From: Doryteuthis pealeii
Lineage: Eukaryota > Mollusca > Cephalopoda > Myopsida > Loliginidae
DNA length: 64,000 bases
NCBI GenBank assembly: GCA_023376005.1
Contig: CM042181.1
Coordinates: 22,742,011-22,806,010, forward strand
Reading direction: 5' to 3'
Below the pieces are notes generated by a model. The model did not search any database. It saw only the letters and a program-made list of their open reading frames with translations, and had not been told where the DNA came from. The position numbers and the translations under genes were made by a program. Shown in pieces: positions 33,641 through 46,304 of this stretch; positions within the stretch are counted from its first letter, which is position 1, and the number at the start of each line of letters is the position of its first letter.

Positions 33641-33923
33641 ATATATTACTCTATCGGGTGGGCAATTAAGCTAGCTCCTGCTGAAGGACACTTGATTGGC
33701 CTTCTCTCTCAATGAGTCCGGCATTAAAAAACAAGCTCTGAAGATGATTTTCTTTTAGAAATATTTGTTCAATATTAGCTATGAATATATATAAAATATT
33801 TTCATTTTAACAGCATTGTGTGTTTCATATCCTTTTATCTATACTTATATATATATATAGTGTGTGGTGGAGAAAAATGTAAAAACATGGGATGTTAAAG
33901 TGGATGGAAATTGGTAGTCGTAG

Positions 33924-33970
33924 TGTCGATGTTCAAACTTTCGGTTCTAAAAGAAACCTTCTTCAGGACA
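33924..33970 (-). ncRNA. Hammerhead-like motif H4, unit C copy
   Basis: Copy of 6256-6303. CTGAAGA, GAAA and the 4-bp stem I are kept; stem II has lost some pairing. Confidence 0.35.
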
Positions 33971-35638
33971 ATGAAATTAGTCGGAGAATAAAAAGATTTA
34001 TGTAGTTAAAAAGATGATGGATGTTTTGACTGCGTTTAGTTTGGAAAAGGTTTGTTACCGTTCATTGATTAGCATTCATAATGCATTTTGATGACATGAT
34101 TGGTACATGCGAAAGGAAAATTAAATTGTGATAGGAACACAAACATATATATTTGGGCAGCATTCTTTCATTTATTACAAATAGAATTAAATAAAACAAA
34201 CGTCTCCTGTTTGACAAGTTATCTTCGATTTCTTTCAAGCTTTCTAGCCAACATTTTTATATTGGATAGAATCCGTGGATTAGTCCACCAAATTTTTTGT
34301 CCCAAGTATTTTGGCACTCAAAGTGCCATCTTCAGAGGTGTGATTTGTGTTCCAGTTTTCAGTGAGTAGTAGTGAATTGAAAAGATTGAAAATAAAACTT
34401 GTTAAACAGGAAACATCTGTTTTGTTTAACTCTTAACGTCCTATACCACCTCATTCCGCCCGGCTGGAAGTCACATTTGATTTATTAATCCACCCCAAAT
34501 GATAGTCTTGTTTAAATGTAATATTAAACATATTTGGATGTCTTTAATTCAAGGGAAATAACAAGTATTTTAAATGAAAAGGTCGACATTAATGCTGTCC
34601 TGTCATCCCGGGGACGATAAAATTATATCCGGGACAATTAATACGTCATCCGGGACGTTTGCCGGGGACGGTAAAAAAAATTCCTAAAAGTTAGTACTAC
34701 ATTCCAAAATAAGGCCGTCCAGTGATTGCCTGAATGCTGACCTCAAAATGAGGCTACGGCACCGGAGGTCTATCTCAAAGCCAGTAATGAATAATGGTGG
34801 AGGGAGATAGTTTAAAAGGACCGAATTATGTACTACTATTCTGGTAACTTAAAGTAAAAAAAGGATTTTTTTTACCTCAACACACACTAGGAAATGGATT
34901 TTTGTCCAAATATCCAGAATTATCACTGCTTCAGCTTTCTTAATGTTTTATTACATGTTATTATGCTACTGATGACTGACAAGTATAGATGATGCTAATG
35001 AATTAAACAAAAATATTTTGATTTTGGGAAGGTCCAAACCCCATTCGGGACGGCTTGATAATTTTTGTTTAGGACAGTCATGAAAAAGTAGTGTTAGGCC
35101 TAAGATATATATATATATATGTGTGTGTTTGGGTAGCTTGTACAGGAAACCCATGGAGCTTAGTATTGACAGTTCTTGCCTGTGTGATTTTCAAACCATG
35201 TTAGCTGTGCGGGGACTGGTGTTTTTTAACTATAAGTACATAGGTTTTGTTATGTATTTACCAAACACTGAGAGATCAAATTTCCGGGAAACGATCATTG
35301 CTTATATGCTTAGTAGTGAGAGTTAATTTAAATTACCAATTAGAGAGCTCATACCAAATTTATAGGAGCATATAGTGTGTGTTTGGTAGCTTGGACAGGA
35401 AGTCAATGGAGTTTAGTTATTGACAGTTTCTTGCCTATGTAATTTTCAAACCATGTCAGTTTGAAAATCGCATAGGTGAGAAACTGGTTGATATTATAAA
35501 GAATATAAAGGCTTGAAGGCTAAAAAAAAAACCTCACAAACTCCATTTCACAGTTACGATTGTCATGTGAATTGGCAATTGTAGCCATGAAAGCTGTGAG
35601 TTTTTATCTTGACGAGAATGTTTTTTATAATGTTAATG

Positions 35639-36415
35639 CTAGCAAGAATATGCGTTTTCCACAGGACGTAAGTATTTAAGTTATAAAAATGTTTTAAATT
35701 AGAAAGACTAACAAAATTAAATAAAAATGCATATAAAAAGATTACACTTACTTTAATTATATCTTAATTGGTTTATATATAAAATCATTCATAATATTGT
35801 TTACTGGAGAATAAAACAATAATATTAGATCAATAAAACCAAATAATTATTTATTAGACCCGTTTTTTTTTTTTACCAGTATGCAAATTAACCACATCAT
35901 ATATTATGTAATATTTATTTCCTAGTGATAATATAAGGCACATACTATAAACATGGCCTTTCGGCTTTGTTTATTAATGCAAATTAACAGCGTTGATCCC
36001 AGGGGCTATCCCCCCAGGTAAACAACCTGCTCCCTTGATTTAAAGGGCATGGCTTGGGTTTATTACCCAGCGCCTGAAGCGCCCCCCTCGAGGGGGAATG
36101 CTGACGGGATCAACACATTTTTGTGTCTACTACCCATTAGCTTCGGCCTGTGGGTGGGCCCACATAAAATGTCCTTGTGTCACGCCCTCATAGTGGGTGA
36201 GAGGGCAAATACCCTAACAACATCGGCTGTTTTGAGGCTAACTCAGATTTTTATAGACATCATTAATAAATAAGATTTATTCTATTCTATATATTAATTT
36301 GATTTTGACTATAAATTAAAGACTCATTGATAAGCTTATGCAATTTCTGATAGTATTGTGATGTAAGCAGTGACATAGTTACAGACAGACACACCAAATT
36401 CTCCATTATAATAGT
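35639..36415 (-). mobile_element. Helitron-1 longer copy with GC-rich block, unit C
   Basis: Copy of 8002-8785. The GC-rich block is at about 35950-36230. Confidence 0.55.
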
Positions 36416-36732
36416 ATTGTGATATTGTCTGTATTTTTGTGTAAAGATTTACAATTTAAAGGCACTTCTAGAGTTCAGTCGGTAGAGCGTTCAGCTAGAA
36501 ACCACATGGTTCCTAGTTCGTTCTGGTCCTCGCCACCTCAGCGTATAAATAGCACAGGGATCTGTGCCGGTAAATGAGCTGATGGTAGGTTGTGGCGCTC
36601 CACCTCAGATGCAAAAAAAAACAATCTTTGATAAACAAAATTGTATTATTCATTAAGAATTGATTTATTTCAAAACTTTATCGGCATTAAATAACCCACT
36701 GAGGTTTATATGCCGTAAAACAAAACAAAACA

Positions 36733-36975
36733 CTTCATTAAAGTTGAAGGGGGTGCAGCCATACAGTAATACTTGTACAGCTTTAAAGAATTCCTGTTTT
36801 ATTTTATCAAAGCAATCAGACTTCCTTATAATCGATAACCTGCCAGCATCTCTGCTCTGTTTCTGTAGATGTGATATTGCTACCAAGGTATGTTCACATA
36901 CTGGCCAATGTCTCTTCCTACCTGCTCTAGACTATGTAGCTGTGATTCAGCTTGGGCTGGTGTATTTGTAAAAAG
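36733..36975 (-). pseudogene. LINE reverse transcriptase relic, unit C copy
   Basis: Copy of 9105-9350 with the same 'RLSIIRKSDCFDKIKQEFF' segment. Confidence 0.7.
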
Positions 36976-37387
36976 TGCTTTCAATATATTGAAGATGAAA
37001 TATGTTTGTCTCTTTCTGCTTTGAAAGGAACTTGAAAATATTCAAAAAATTTCATTATAATATTTATATAATTTTTTATGGGTGTCATCACCTCAGCTAA
37101 ATAATGGACCCTTCTGTTTTATTATAAAGAAAAGGAAGAAAAGGACATCCTACATAGAAAAAAATATAGAAAGAAAGAGTAGGGAGAAGCGATAATGCTA
37201 ATCGGTTTCAATTAAATATAAGGAAAAGATGAAAAGAAAAAGAGTGAGAGAGAGAGTTAAATGATGATTATCCTTTTTACATAGTGAACTATTTGACAAT
37301 AGCTCTTAAATAAACATATCAAACGTAATAATAAATTATCATACTGTGGTATATCCACAGGTCCTGCTAGTCTTTATATAATTACTT

Positions 37388-37650
37388 ATGGAGGTGCGTG
37401 GTCTAATGGTTAGAGTCGTAGGAAATGGACTCGTCGATCCGAGTTCAATTCCTGGACGAAGCTGTTGGCTTTTGGGGGGGAGTATGAATCCAATTCTCCC
37501 TCCAGCTATGGGTGAATAGCAGGGTAGACTGGGTTCTTTAACCATGGCTAGGTAACCAGTCAAGGAGAAGGAAAACTCTGAATTAAAACCTGCTAAACTC
37601 TGCTTAAAAATGACCTTGTGTCGCATCCTGCTCGTGCGGTGGGGTTGGTA
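37388..37650 (+). repeat. SINE-B, unit C copy
   Basis: Copy of 9765-10028. Confidence 0.75.
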
Positions 37651-37659
37651 TATATATAT

Positions 37660-37715
<56 letters not shown>

Positions 37716-37944
37716 AATCTTACCTTATCAGGTATGGTTGCAGTAACATTATGAATTAATTTTTTTAGTGCTATTTCATCAAGTTTGTAATTCTTGTGCA
37801 TCTGCTTGCGATAATAAATGTTATTTGAAGAAGTATTTGCTGTAGTAATTCAACATGCATAAATGAAAAAATGCTGCCCAAATACACACACACACACATA
37901 TATATGTGAAAATAAAATGGAAATTAATCCGACAGTATGAATAA

Positions 37945-38293
37945 GATATAATGAAAAAACAAACGATGTTTACAACTGAAATAGGCTCATCAGAAGAGAA
38001 AGTGTTCAAACCGTTTCGGGCCAATTCTCTTGACGGTTTAAAAAGCAACACTCGGCCCATCCTCAACTAATATGAGGACCCTATTGCATTATAATGTATC
38101 AACCGCACGTGGGTCGGTCATTTTTTCCCGTCTTATTTTTGTTGATGACCGACCCACGTGCGGTTGATACATTATAATGCAATAGGGTCCTCAATTAGTT
38201 GAGGATGGCCGAGTGTTGCTTTTTAAACCGTCAAGAGAATTGCCCCGAAACGGTTTGCACACTTTCTCTTCTGATGAGCCTATTTCAGTTGTA

Positions 38294-38300
<7 letters not shown>
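37945..38300. repeat. Palindromic element FB2, unit C copy
   Basis: Copy of 10305-10668. Confidence 0.8.
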
Positions 38301-38340
<40 letters not shown>

Positions 38341-38369
38341 AGTAAATACACAAGCGATGTGTTTTGATA

Positions 38370-38758
38370 TGTTTTTTTTTTTTTTTTTAGCTGACAATTT
38401 TTGGAGAATATGTGCTTAATTGAAGTCGTACCTAATTTTGAAAGTTAATTAATTAATTAGGCGGGCATACCTATTTAAGTGTAAGGCTAAACAAATCGAG
38501 AAAAATCAATCTCTGTATGTACATTTCGGCCTATTAGGCCTCATCAAGTCAAGTTTCGAATCACCCACAAGGCGGTCTTCCTATCTATAGCTCTGCTGAT
38601 GAGGCCTAATAGGCCGAAATGTACATACAGAGATTGATTTTTCTCAATTTGTTTAGCCTTACACTTAAATAGGTATGCCCGCCTAATTAATTAATTATTA
38701 ATTAATTAACTTTCAAAATTAGGTACAACTTCAATTAAGCACATATTCTCCCAAAAAT
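38370..38758. repeat. Palindromic element FB3, unit C copy
   Basis: Copy of 10730-11115. Confidence 0.8.
38591..38632 (+). ncRNA. Hammerhead candidate H1, unit C copy
   Basis: Base-for-base identical to 10955-10996, with all core positions intact. Confidence 0.7.
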
Positions 38759-38779
38759 ATATATATATATATATATGAT

Positions 38780-39105
38780 ATATTGAAAAAACAAATGATG
38801 TTTACAAATGCTTGGGATCATCAGGAGAGAATGTGCACCGTTTTGGGGCCTTCCTCTCAACGGTTTTAACTGCACATCCCCCCCCTTCATTGATGTGAGG
38901 TCCCTCGGAATATCTGTATTGACCATATGTAAAGACCGATCTATTACATACGGTCGATACAGATATTCCGAGGGACCTCACAACAGTGGGGGGGGGGGGG
39001 GGTTGCAGTTAAAACCGTTGAGAGGAAGGCCCCGAAACGGTGCACATTCTCTCCTGATGATCCCAAGCATTTGTAAACATCATTTGTTTTTTTCAATATA
39101 TCAAA
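38780..39105. repeat. Palindromic element FB4, unit C copy
   Basis: Copy of 11140-11465 with a longer G run. Confidence 0.75.
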
Positions 39106-39155
39106 TTCACACTGTCGGGTTAATTTCCTTTTATTTCACACACACACACACACAC

Positions 39156-39195
<40 letters not shown>

Positions 39196-39344
39196 GCACG
39201 CACACACTTATTATTCAAACTCATTTGGTTTCTTTCTTTTTTCCAACAGTCTAAATTGGGATTTGCTCTCTTTTGTTTTTTTATTTATCTTTTTTCTTGA
39301 TTGAGTGAAATGTTGCTCGGATTACTTATTTCTATTAATATAGG

Positions 39345-39590
39345 AGTCATGCTTAGCGTAATGGTTATCATTATAGGAAGTGGAACCAGCAATTCAAATC
39401 CTGGACTGCTTTTCACTTGGCCCTAATGCCCTTATAATGAATGCCATGAATCCATCTCTTCCCCCCCTCCCAGCTATGGGTAAATAGTAGGGCAGACTGG
39501 GTTCTTTTAGCCTTGATTAGACAACTAGTCTAAGAGAAGAGAATGAATTAAAACTAACTGTACTCTACTTATAAATTGATCTTGTGTCAC
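39345..39590 (+). repeat. SINE-B second copy, unit C
   Basis: Copy of 11762-12010. Confidence 0.7.
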
Positions 39591-39672
39591 ATAACCAGAA
39601 AACTTACTGAAATATGAAAGTGATATTTGTAGAGAAAAGACGGGTCGGGGTGTGTGTAAAATATCACTTTTT

Positions 39673-40525
39673 AATAACACTGGTTTACAAAGAAATTGGG
39701 GCAAGCACAAAAATAGCTGTTTTAACCTAATTTGGGGGTGCAGTTGAATTCAGATTTGAAATTTGTTTTTACTCATCACCTCTAGTTTTTTAGATATGCA
39801 TACTGTACATAAAGGCGTATATGCATTCAGGGTTAAGTTTTAATATTGTGTGACTTATGTCTTCTTTTTTACTTTTAACTATTTATTTAATATTTAAAAT
39901 ATTTTTTGTCTGAGACAAGAATGTGAATAGGTGTTTTTTTTTTACTAATTTGGGTGCGCTGAATTCAAATTTATAAACAGTTTTGCTCTATCACCTCTAG
40001 TTTTCTGTCTTTTAAATAGTCTCATTTTAGTATAGACAGAGTATATACGTGCTTATTTCAACATTTGCAGCAGCTTATTACAGATAAAACTGGATAGATA
40101 AAGAACACTGACGAAATAAATATACTTGGATGACACAATGTACACAATTCATAGTACCACAGACAGAAGTGTGTTTTCTTAGATGATCTGCTGACTGCCA
40201 GTGCACTACTGGCTGTTGATTGAGACACGTTGGCTACGCTTAACTGCCAAAATCTGTTTTGATATATATAATGCTATCACTTACATTTATTGCATAATAA
40301 CTAAAAAAGAAGACATAAGTCACACAATATTAGAAATTGACCCTGAATGCATATACGCCTTTATGTACAGTAATCTGTACAAAATGTACAGTATGCATAT
40401 CTAAAAACTAGAGGTGGTGAGTACAAACGGATTTCAAATCTGAATTCAGCTGCACCCCCAAATTAGGTTAACACAGCTATTTTTGTGCTTGCCTCAATTT
40501 CTTTGTAAACCAGTGTAATCTGTAT
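39673..40525. mobile_element. Long-TIR element, unit C copy
   Basis: Copy of 12093-12945. Confidence 0.65.
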
Positions 40526-40578
40526 TGAATTTCACTTTTTACAGATGAATAAATTTTTTATTTATTTATTATTTTTTA

Positions 40579-41197
40579 CTAGCAAATATATGCACCCTCC
40601 GGGTGCAAGTATTTAAGTTTTAATGTAATGAAATATCGTATTAAATTAGAAACACTAATAAAACTAAATAAGAATGCAGATAAAAAGATTTGAAACAGAG
40701 GGGGATATAATCAAAAAATAGAACAACTGAAATTTACTCTTCCATCACTCTCGTCTTTCATTGTTATTTTTTCTAATTTAAGTATTTATTTAAAAGAGGA
40801 AGTAAAGAATAAAATGACTGTTATCTTTTCTTGTTAATGGATTTCATTGAAGAGATTTTTGCTTATATTCATCAAAATAAAACCAAACAGTTAGAAACTA
40901 ATAATACTAAGCATATATTTATTAAAATTACATTTTTAATATCAATATGCAAATTAGCCTTCCCGTTCACACTGTAAACCGCTATTTTGTTGTCTATGTA
41001 AATACAATTGCATGTTGTTAGTATGTAGATATGGTTAACAGTATTAATGATGTAAAACAATTTTATTAATAATTGCGGTTTAAGATAAAATGATAATCAT
41101 GGAGAATGTGACGTAAATAACTAAGGGAATTGTGACTTGAGTAGTAATATAGTTTCGGTTACAGATAGAAAAACTCACAATCTCCATTATAATAAGA
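40579..41197 (-). mobile_element. Helitron-1, unit C copy
   Basis: Copy of 12999-13617, with both ends intact. Confidence 0.78.
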
Positions 41198-41360
41198 TGT
41201 TTGAAGTATTTTCTTATCTTTTAGTCTAAATTTTATTAAACTTTTTTGTTTTATTTGTCTGAATTTTTGTCTGAAATTTAATCATGCTAATATATTAATC
41301 TTTTCTTTCAATTATTTTTTATTTTTTTTTATTTTATTTTTTTTTTACCGCCCGTTTTAG

Positions 41361-41488
41361 ATATGGAGAAATCGTGAATGTCAATTTGACGAGAGATAAA
41401 AGACAGGCAAATCTATGGGTTATGCCTTTATCTGCTATGAAGATCAAAGAAGCACCGTTTTGGCAGTGGATAATCTTAATGGCATCAG
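41361..41488 (+). CDS. RBMX2: RBMX2 homologue, RNP1 exon (unit C copy, two 1-nt losses)
   Basis: 128 nt against 130 in A. One A is missing in the 'RDKKTGK' codons and one A in the final Lys codon next to the GT donor. Both are in short A runs, as expected of long-read errors. Confidence 0.85.
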
Positions 41489-42547
41489 GTAAACAATTGG
41501 AACGCAGGGCACTGCTGTAAAATTGTGGTCCCTTCAAGAATGTACACAATCAACACTGGAAGAAAGCTATCATAACCATTGTTTGTTTTTGTTTTTTAAG
41601 AAAACTTTCTTTTTTTTTTTTTTTTTTTTTTTTTTTCTTTCTTTTTTCCTCAAACAGTTTTTAGAACTTTATTTATACAATTTACATTCATTACATAGGA
41701 ACTAAAATATTACTAAATTTTTTTATAAAAATATTTAAAAAAAAAATATATATCAGGAGACGGAGTCCCTAAAGGTTGTTGTTGCTACCAGCAACTCCTG
41801 CAACACTACCGCTGCTAAACTGCATTGGTTCCTTACTTTCCTTTGGATCACAGCGCAGTGTGGAGAGGGGGATTTGCTGCTTGGGCAACAGCTCATCCTC
41901 CGTATGAACCCGCCCAGGCTACGTAGTTCCGGAAAAAATATTTGGACACTACTCCATCGTCTTTCATAGACGGAAGGATGCCAATCACATTCGTTTCAGA
42001 TTAGATTCCTATTCCATTCAGTCCCTCCTTTCAATGCTAAATTTAACTATTTAACTCGATTAGTAAAGAATAAATTAGTGATTTCTTTCTGTTAATGTTT
42101 TTTTTTTTTTTTTTTTTTTTTTTTCAAACAGTTTTTAGAACTCAGTTTTATACAAATTTTAATATTCATTTCAGATTAGTTTATAATAATTTTTATTAAA
42201 ATCTCCCTGTAATTACAGTTATTTCCTTTTGTTACTCGATTTGTTTTAAGATTTATCTATAGGTTAAATAGAAAAAAATGTGTTTATAAAAAAAATTGAG
42301 TACCCATCAAGAATGAATTTATCTTAAAACTTTGTTAGCATTAAATGACCCACCAAGGTTGATATGCCATAAAATAAAACAAACACATCAGGCCTCGTTT
42401 CAAAAATATAGATAGTTGTAGATAGTTGTTTGGTATCATTGGGGGGGGGGCACTTTTTTTATTTATTCTTCTATTCTTAAAATTAAATTATTTTTAAAAA
42501 AAATTTTTTTTTTTTAAATATAACTTATTTATATATATTTGAAAATA

Positions 42548-42786
42548 TTTAACTCTTAACATCTTGTTGAGAATTTCCTAAGTCCAGAGTCCCATTCCTA
42601 TAAGGATTTATCAACAAATGATTAAAAATGTCCTTTTCATTTAAAGTTACCTGTTATTTCCCTTAAATCAAAGACTTCTAAATATGTTTAATATTACATT
42701 TTAACAAAGGCTATCGTTTGGGGCAGATTTGGAAAACAAATGTGACTTCTGGCCGGGTGGAATGAGGGCAGTATAGGACATTAAGA
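42548..42786 (+). mobile_element. Minisatellite-bearing MITE in intron 1, unit C copy (one unit)
   Basis: Ends AACTCTTAACATC and ACATTAAGAATTA. One internal unit, against three in unit A. Confidence 0.75.
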
Positions 42787-43090
42787 ATTAAAGATTAGAA
42801 TATACATATAAATAGCATTGAAATTCTACATAAAAATATCCAGCGTTTGTAAATCTCAAAAGTAAGCAAATCAATACACTAGGATTTCACAGACACACAC
42901 ACACACCCCCTTACCTAGGTGACGCTGGGTAGCTCCTTCTAGTCTAAAAATAAGTTTTAAAAAATTTTTTTAGTATCATTAGTGTGGGTAGGGCTTCTTT
43001 TTTTTTTTTTTTTTATTCGTTCTTATTTCTGAAATTTGAAAAAAAAAAAAAAATTTTTTTATAAGATAACTTAATTTTTGTTTATTTTAG

Positions 43091-43280
43091 ATTTTAAACC
43101 GTACGATCCGGGTTGATCATGCAGCCAATTATCGTCCACCCAAGGAGACTGGCGATGAAGATGACAAAGTGAAAGAACTTTGGGCTGAAGGATGTGCCCC
43201 TAAAGCACCAGAATCTTCATCTTCGGAAGAAGGGGAGGTCAAAGATTCTCCACCCTCTCCACCAAAAAAGATAAAGAAGG
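43091..43280 (+). CDS. RBMX2: RBMX2 homologue, RRM-end exon (unit C copy, intact)
   Basis: 190 nt between TTATTTTAG and GTAAG, beginning on a codon boundary directly after the Lys codon of the RNP1 exon. It encodes ILNRTIRVDHAANYRPPKE, then an acidic/Lys linker, LWAEGCAPKAPESSSSEEGE, and a Pro/Lys end. The 'RTIRVDH..NYRPPK' segment is the RRM C-terminal strand and tail that in yeast Snu17 and human RBMX2 contacts RES partners. This assignment is by family knowledge. The one leftover base joins the next exon to make a Glu codon. It is the only frame-intact version of this exon. Confidence 0.9.
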
Positions 43281-44485
43281 GTAAGTTTTTTTTTTTTTTG
43301 GTGGGGGGTTGATTTTGTTTTTGGTTTGTAGGGGTCCAATATGGTGGCATATAAATTGGATTTTGGGGATTGTTGTCCTCATCTTTATGTGCCTTCTGGT
43401 TTTCTTCTTCAAGATTATTCGCCAAGAAGGTTCAACAAGAAACACCTGAAGAAGGCTTGAGGGCGCATTGGCCGAAACATTGTGTATATAACAATTAAAA
43501 AAAAAAAATGATGGGTAAGTTCTTTGGGGTGTGAGGAAGGACCAATATGGTGGTATATCATTTGTATTTTGGGAACTGTTGTCCTCATCTTTATTATATA
43601 ATAAACACAATGTTTCGGCTGATATGCCTTCTGGCCTTCTTCTTCAAGATTATTTGGCAAGAAGGTTCCCGAGTCAACAAGAAACATCTGAAGAATGCTG
43701 AAGGGCACATGTGTTTGTTCTTTCTGACATAGATTCCCTCTATCCAAGTGTCAACTGACATAGATTCCCTCTATCCAATGTCAACTGACATAGATTCCCT
43801 CTATCCAAGTGTCAACTGACAATGGTCTCCCAAACACATGGTGTTGTTCTTTCTGACATAGATTCCCTCTATCCAAGTGTCAACTGACATTCGTCTCCCA
43901 AAAACTGAGCTTAAATAGGCAGCTCTCTCTCTAACCTGCCTTCATCAAGGTGGCTGTTGATTGGTCAATGCAAATTATCAACTAGTACCACAGTTGATCT
44001 TCTTTAAACAACCAATTTATTAAGGGGAGATAACTCAGTTATCCTAACAATCTTCTCTAGTCTTTTCATGTGTTAATCTATTCCAAAGCTTCCACAAGGG
44101 AATCTAGGCATACACCTCTCTTAGTCAATATGGTGGGCCAACTCGACCCAGGATATTCCATGGATCTCCTTTTGTTCGATCATGTCCTTGAGAACAGATA
44201 TATTGATCCTGAGTCTTCTATCTTGAACTAGTCTTGTCAAGTACTCAGACTCAACAAGGGATCTTAAATAGGTAGATCTCTCTGCCTTCCTCAAAGTAGC
44301 TTGTTGATTGGTCAATGCAAATTATCAACTAATACCACAGTTGATCTTCTCCAAACAACCAATTTATTAAGGGAGATAACTCAGTTATCCTAACAGCTTG
44401 GTTTTGCTTACTTAAAATAAGAATGACCCACTCTAATGTTTATGTGCCAAATTTTTTAATTTTATTCTATTTTTTTTGGTTGCAG
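43281..44485 (+). other. RBMX2 intron 2, unit C (no gap)
   Basis: Contains P1-type modules (about 43360-43500 and 43565-43700), the minisatellite array (43715-43905) and the LTR relic. It reads through the region that is N in unit A. Confidence 0.7.
43900..44395 (-). mobile_element. Internally deleted LTR retrotransposon, unit C copy
   Basis: LTR starts TGTTAGG at 44395 and 44049 on the minus strand, with the RNase H relic at about 44121-44315. Confidence 0.65.
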
Positions 44486-45776
44486 AAAAACTTGAGAAAA
44501 GGCTGAAAAGAAAGAAGATCAAAAAGCGTAAAAAGAAGAAAGATTCTCGAAAAGGCGGTTCCGATTCTTCATCCTCATCATCATCTTCTTCCAGCAGCAG
44601 TAGCAGCAGCAGTGACTCTGACTCTTCCAGCCCCAGTCACCACGGGCCGACAGATCCAGACCTACCCTCCAGGCTGAAAGAAGAACCCTCAGCCTATAAG
44701 TATTCCCAGCATGTGCCTTCTTCTCGTCGCCCCACTAATTCCTCCTCGACCATGGAGCTTGCAGGCTCCAAGAGAAAGTACAATAATATTAGCGATAAGT
44801 ACGATGCCAAACCCTCTCAACCTCTCCTGCCGTCATCTTATTCCGATGCAAGTAATCGTGTCCGTTCAGTTGATGATCGTTTTGATGCACGTAGAGAATA
44901 CAATCGTAACCATTCTGATCGTCTGGGTACCGGTCGGGGCGAAAGGTTTACAGAGGGAGGTGGACGACGTTCCCCCTATGGTGACCGGCTACGGTCACCC
45001 CCTCAAAGGGGAAAGGCTGATTACAGAGACTACGACGAGCCACCATTTAGGGACGATGTGAGAGACACAGACCGGGCTCGCGCTTCCAATCCAGGGATGA
45101 AAATTATCGTGGAAGGGATGATGGATATATTCGTCGAGACACTGGATATCACCAACGGGAAAGTACGTATCTCTCTAGGGTGGTGGCAGCGGGCGGTGGT
45201 GGCTATGCTCCCAGGGAGAACCTTTATCCACCCAGAGAAGGGACAGGTCTGCTCCGAGATCCTATCTACCCACCGCGAGATCCTTTGTATGCTCAGAGGG
45301 AAACGACTTATTCTCAGCGCGACACTGGTTATCAGCCTCGTGGTGGCGGCTATATGTCGCGGAATGACTCTCACACAAGCAGGAACCACAGACACATGCG
45401 CGGCGGTGGCGACGACGACTATGTACAGAGAGACAACAGGTACCAACAGCGGGATTCGGGTTACACCCAAAGAGACCCGCCCAACTACAGGCAGCGAGAA
45501 GCTCCTTACACTGAACGAGATCGAACATACACGCAGAGAGACCGCAATTATCAGGATAGAAATCGTGGTTATCAAGATAGAAACCGCAACTATTCCGACG
45601 GAGCCAATCTTGATCGCAACAGGGGTGGTGGTAGTGGAGGGGGGAGGAGGAGGAGGCGGCGGGGTGACGACTACCGCAGAGAAAGAAATTTCCGGGCTAG
45701 TGACGAAAACAGGGATCGGAATTATAACCGAGACAGAAGACGGAATGACAGGAACTATGATCGGCGAGAACGATAG
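44486..45776 (+). CDS. RBMX2: RBMX2 homologue, last exon (unit C copy)
   Basis: Starts after TTGCAG with EKLEKRLKRKKIKKRK, a 16-Ser run, and continues open through 'DYDEPPFRDDVRDTDR'. There a lost G (about 45077) shifts frame; more G-run losses follow around 45178-45195, and the correct frame returns for most of the RD/RY-rich tail to the TAG at 45774-45776. An 18-nt in-frame segment near the end, present in A and B, is absent here. No polyadenylation signal is obvious before P2 at 45892. Confidence 0.88.
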
Positions 45777-45891
45777 CAGGCAGTTTTTTTAAAGAAAAAG
45801 AAAAAGGGTTTTTAGGGATTTGGGTTGGGGGGTGGGGGGCTTATCTTTTCATTGGCTGGATCTTAGACTTATCCTTCCTGGACTGATTTTT

Positions 45892-46284
45892 GGTAATCTG
45901 AACATTAGTTACATAAATCAGAGTAACCTCCCCTTGTTTCTTTCACTTGGAGGAAGCCATATGTTTTGGTCGGCCATAGTTCACCGTAAATCTACACTGA
46001 AAATACGAATTTGTTTGAATCAATACAACTGAATGTTTTAACACGATCATAAAATGTATTCTTAATTGTGCTTGGGCATTATTTGAAATCAACTTAATTG
46101 TTGTTAAGAACACGTTTTATATTTTTGTGTTAAAACATGTAGTTGTATTAATTCAAACAAATTCGTATTTTCAGTGTAGATTTACAGTGAAATGAAAATG
46201 GCCGACCAAAACATACACCTTCCTCAAAGTGAAACAAACAAGGGGGGGTTACTCTCATTTTTTGTAACTAATGTTCAGATTACC
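45892..46284. mobile_element. TIR element P2, complete unit C copy
   Basis: Ends GGTAATCTGAACATTAGTTACA and its complement (listed as one 22-nt terminal repeat; the first 17 are GGTAATCTGAACATTAG). The arms continue imperfectly inward for about 190 bp with 'CTGAAAATACGAATTTG'. It lies 115 bp after the RBMX2 stop. It belongs to the same loose family as the 8-bp-TSD MITE at 4012-4462. Confidence 0.75.
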
Positions 46285-46304
46285 ACAAAACAAGTATCAC
46301 TTTA

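Larger units (their letters stand above)
32560..46300 (+). repeat. Unit C, second forward copy
   Basis: Matches unit A at an offset of about +27.6 kb (5731/33391, 9765/37388, 12999/40579). It continues past P2 into the unique right flank, so A plus the left flank and C plus the right flank are consistent with a single real copy of about 13.9 kb. Confidence 0.95.
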
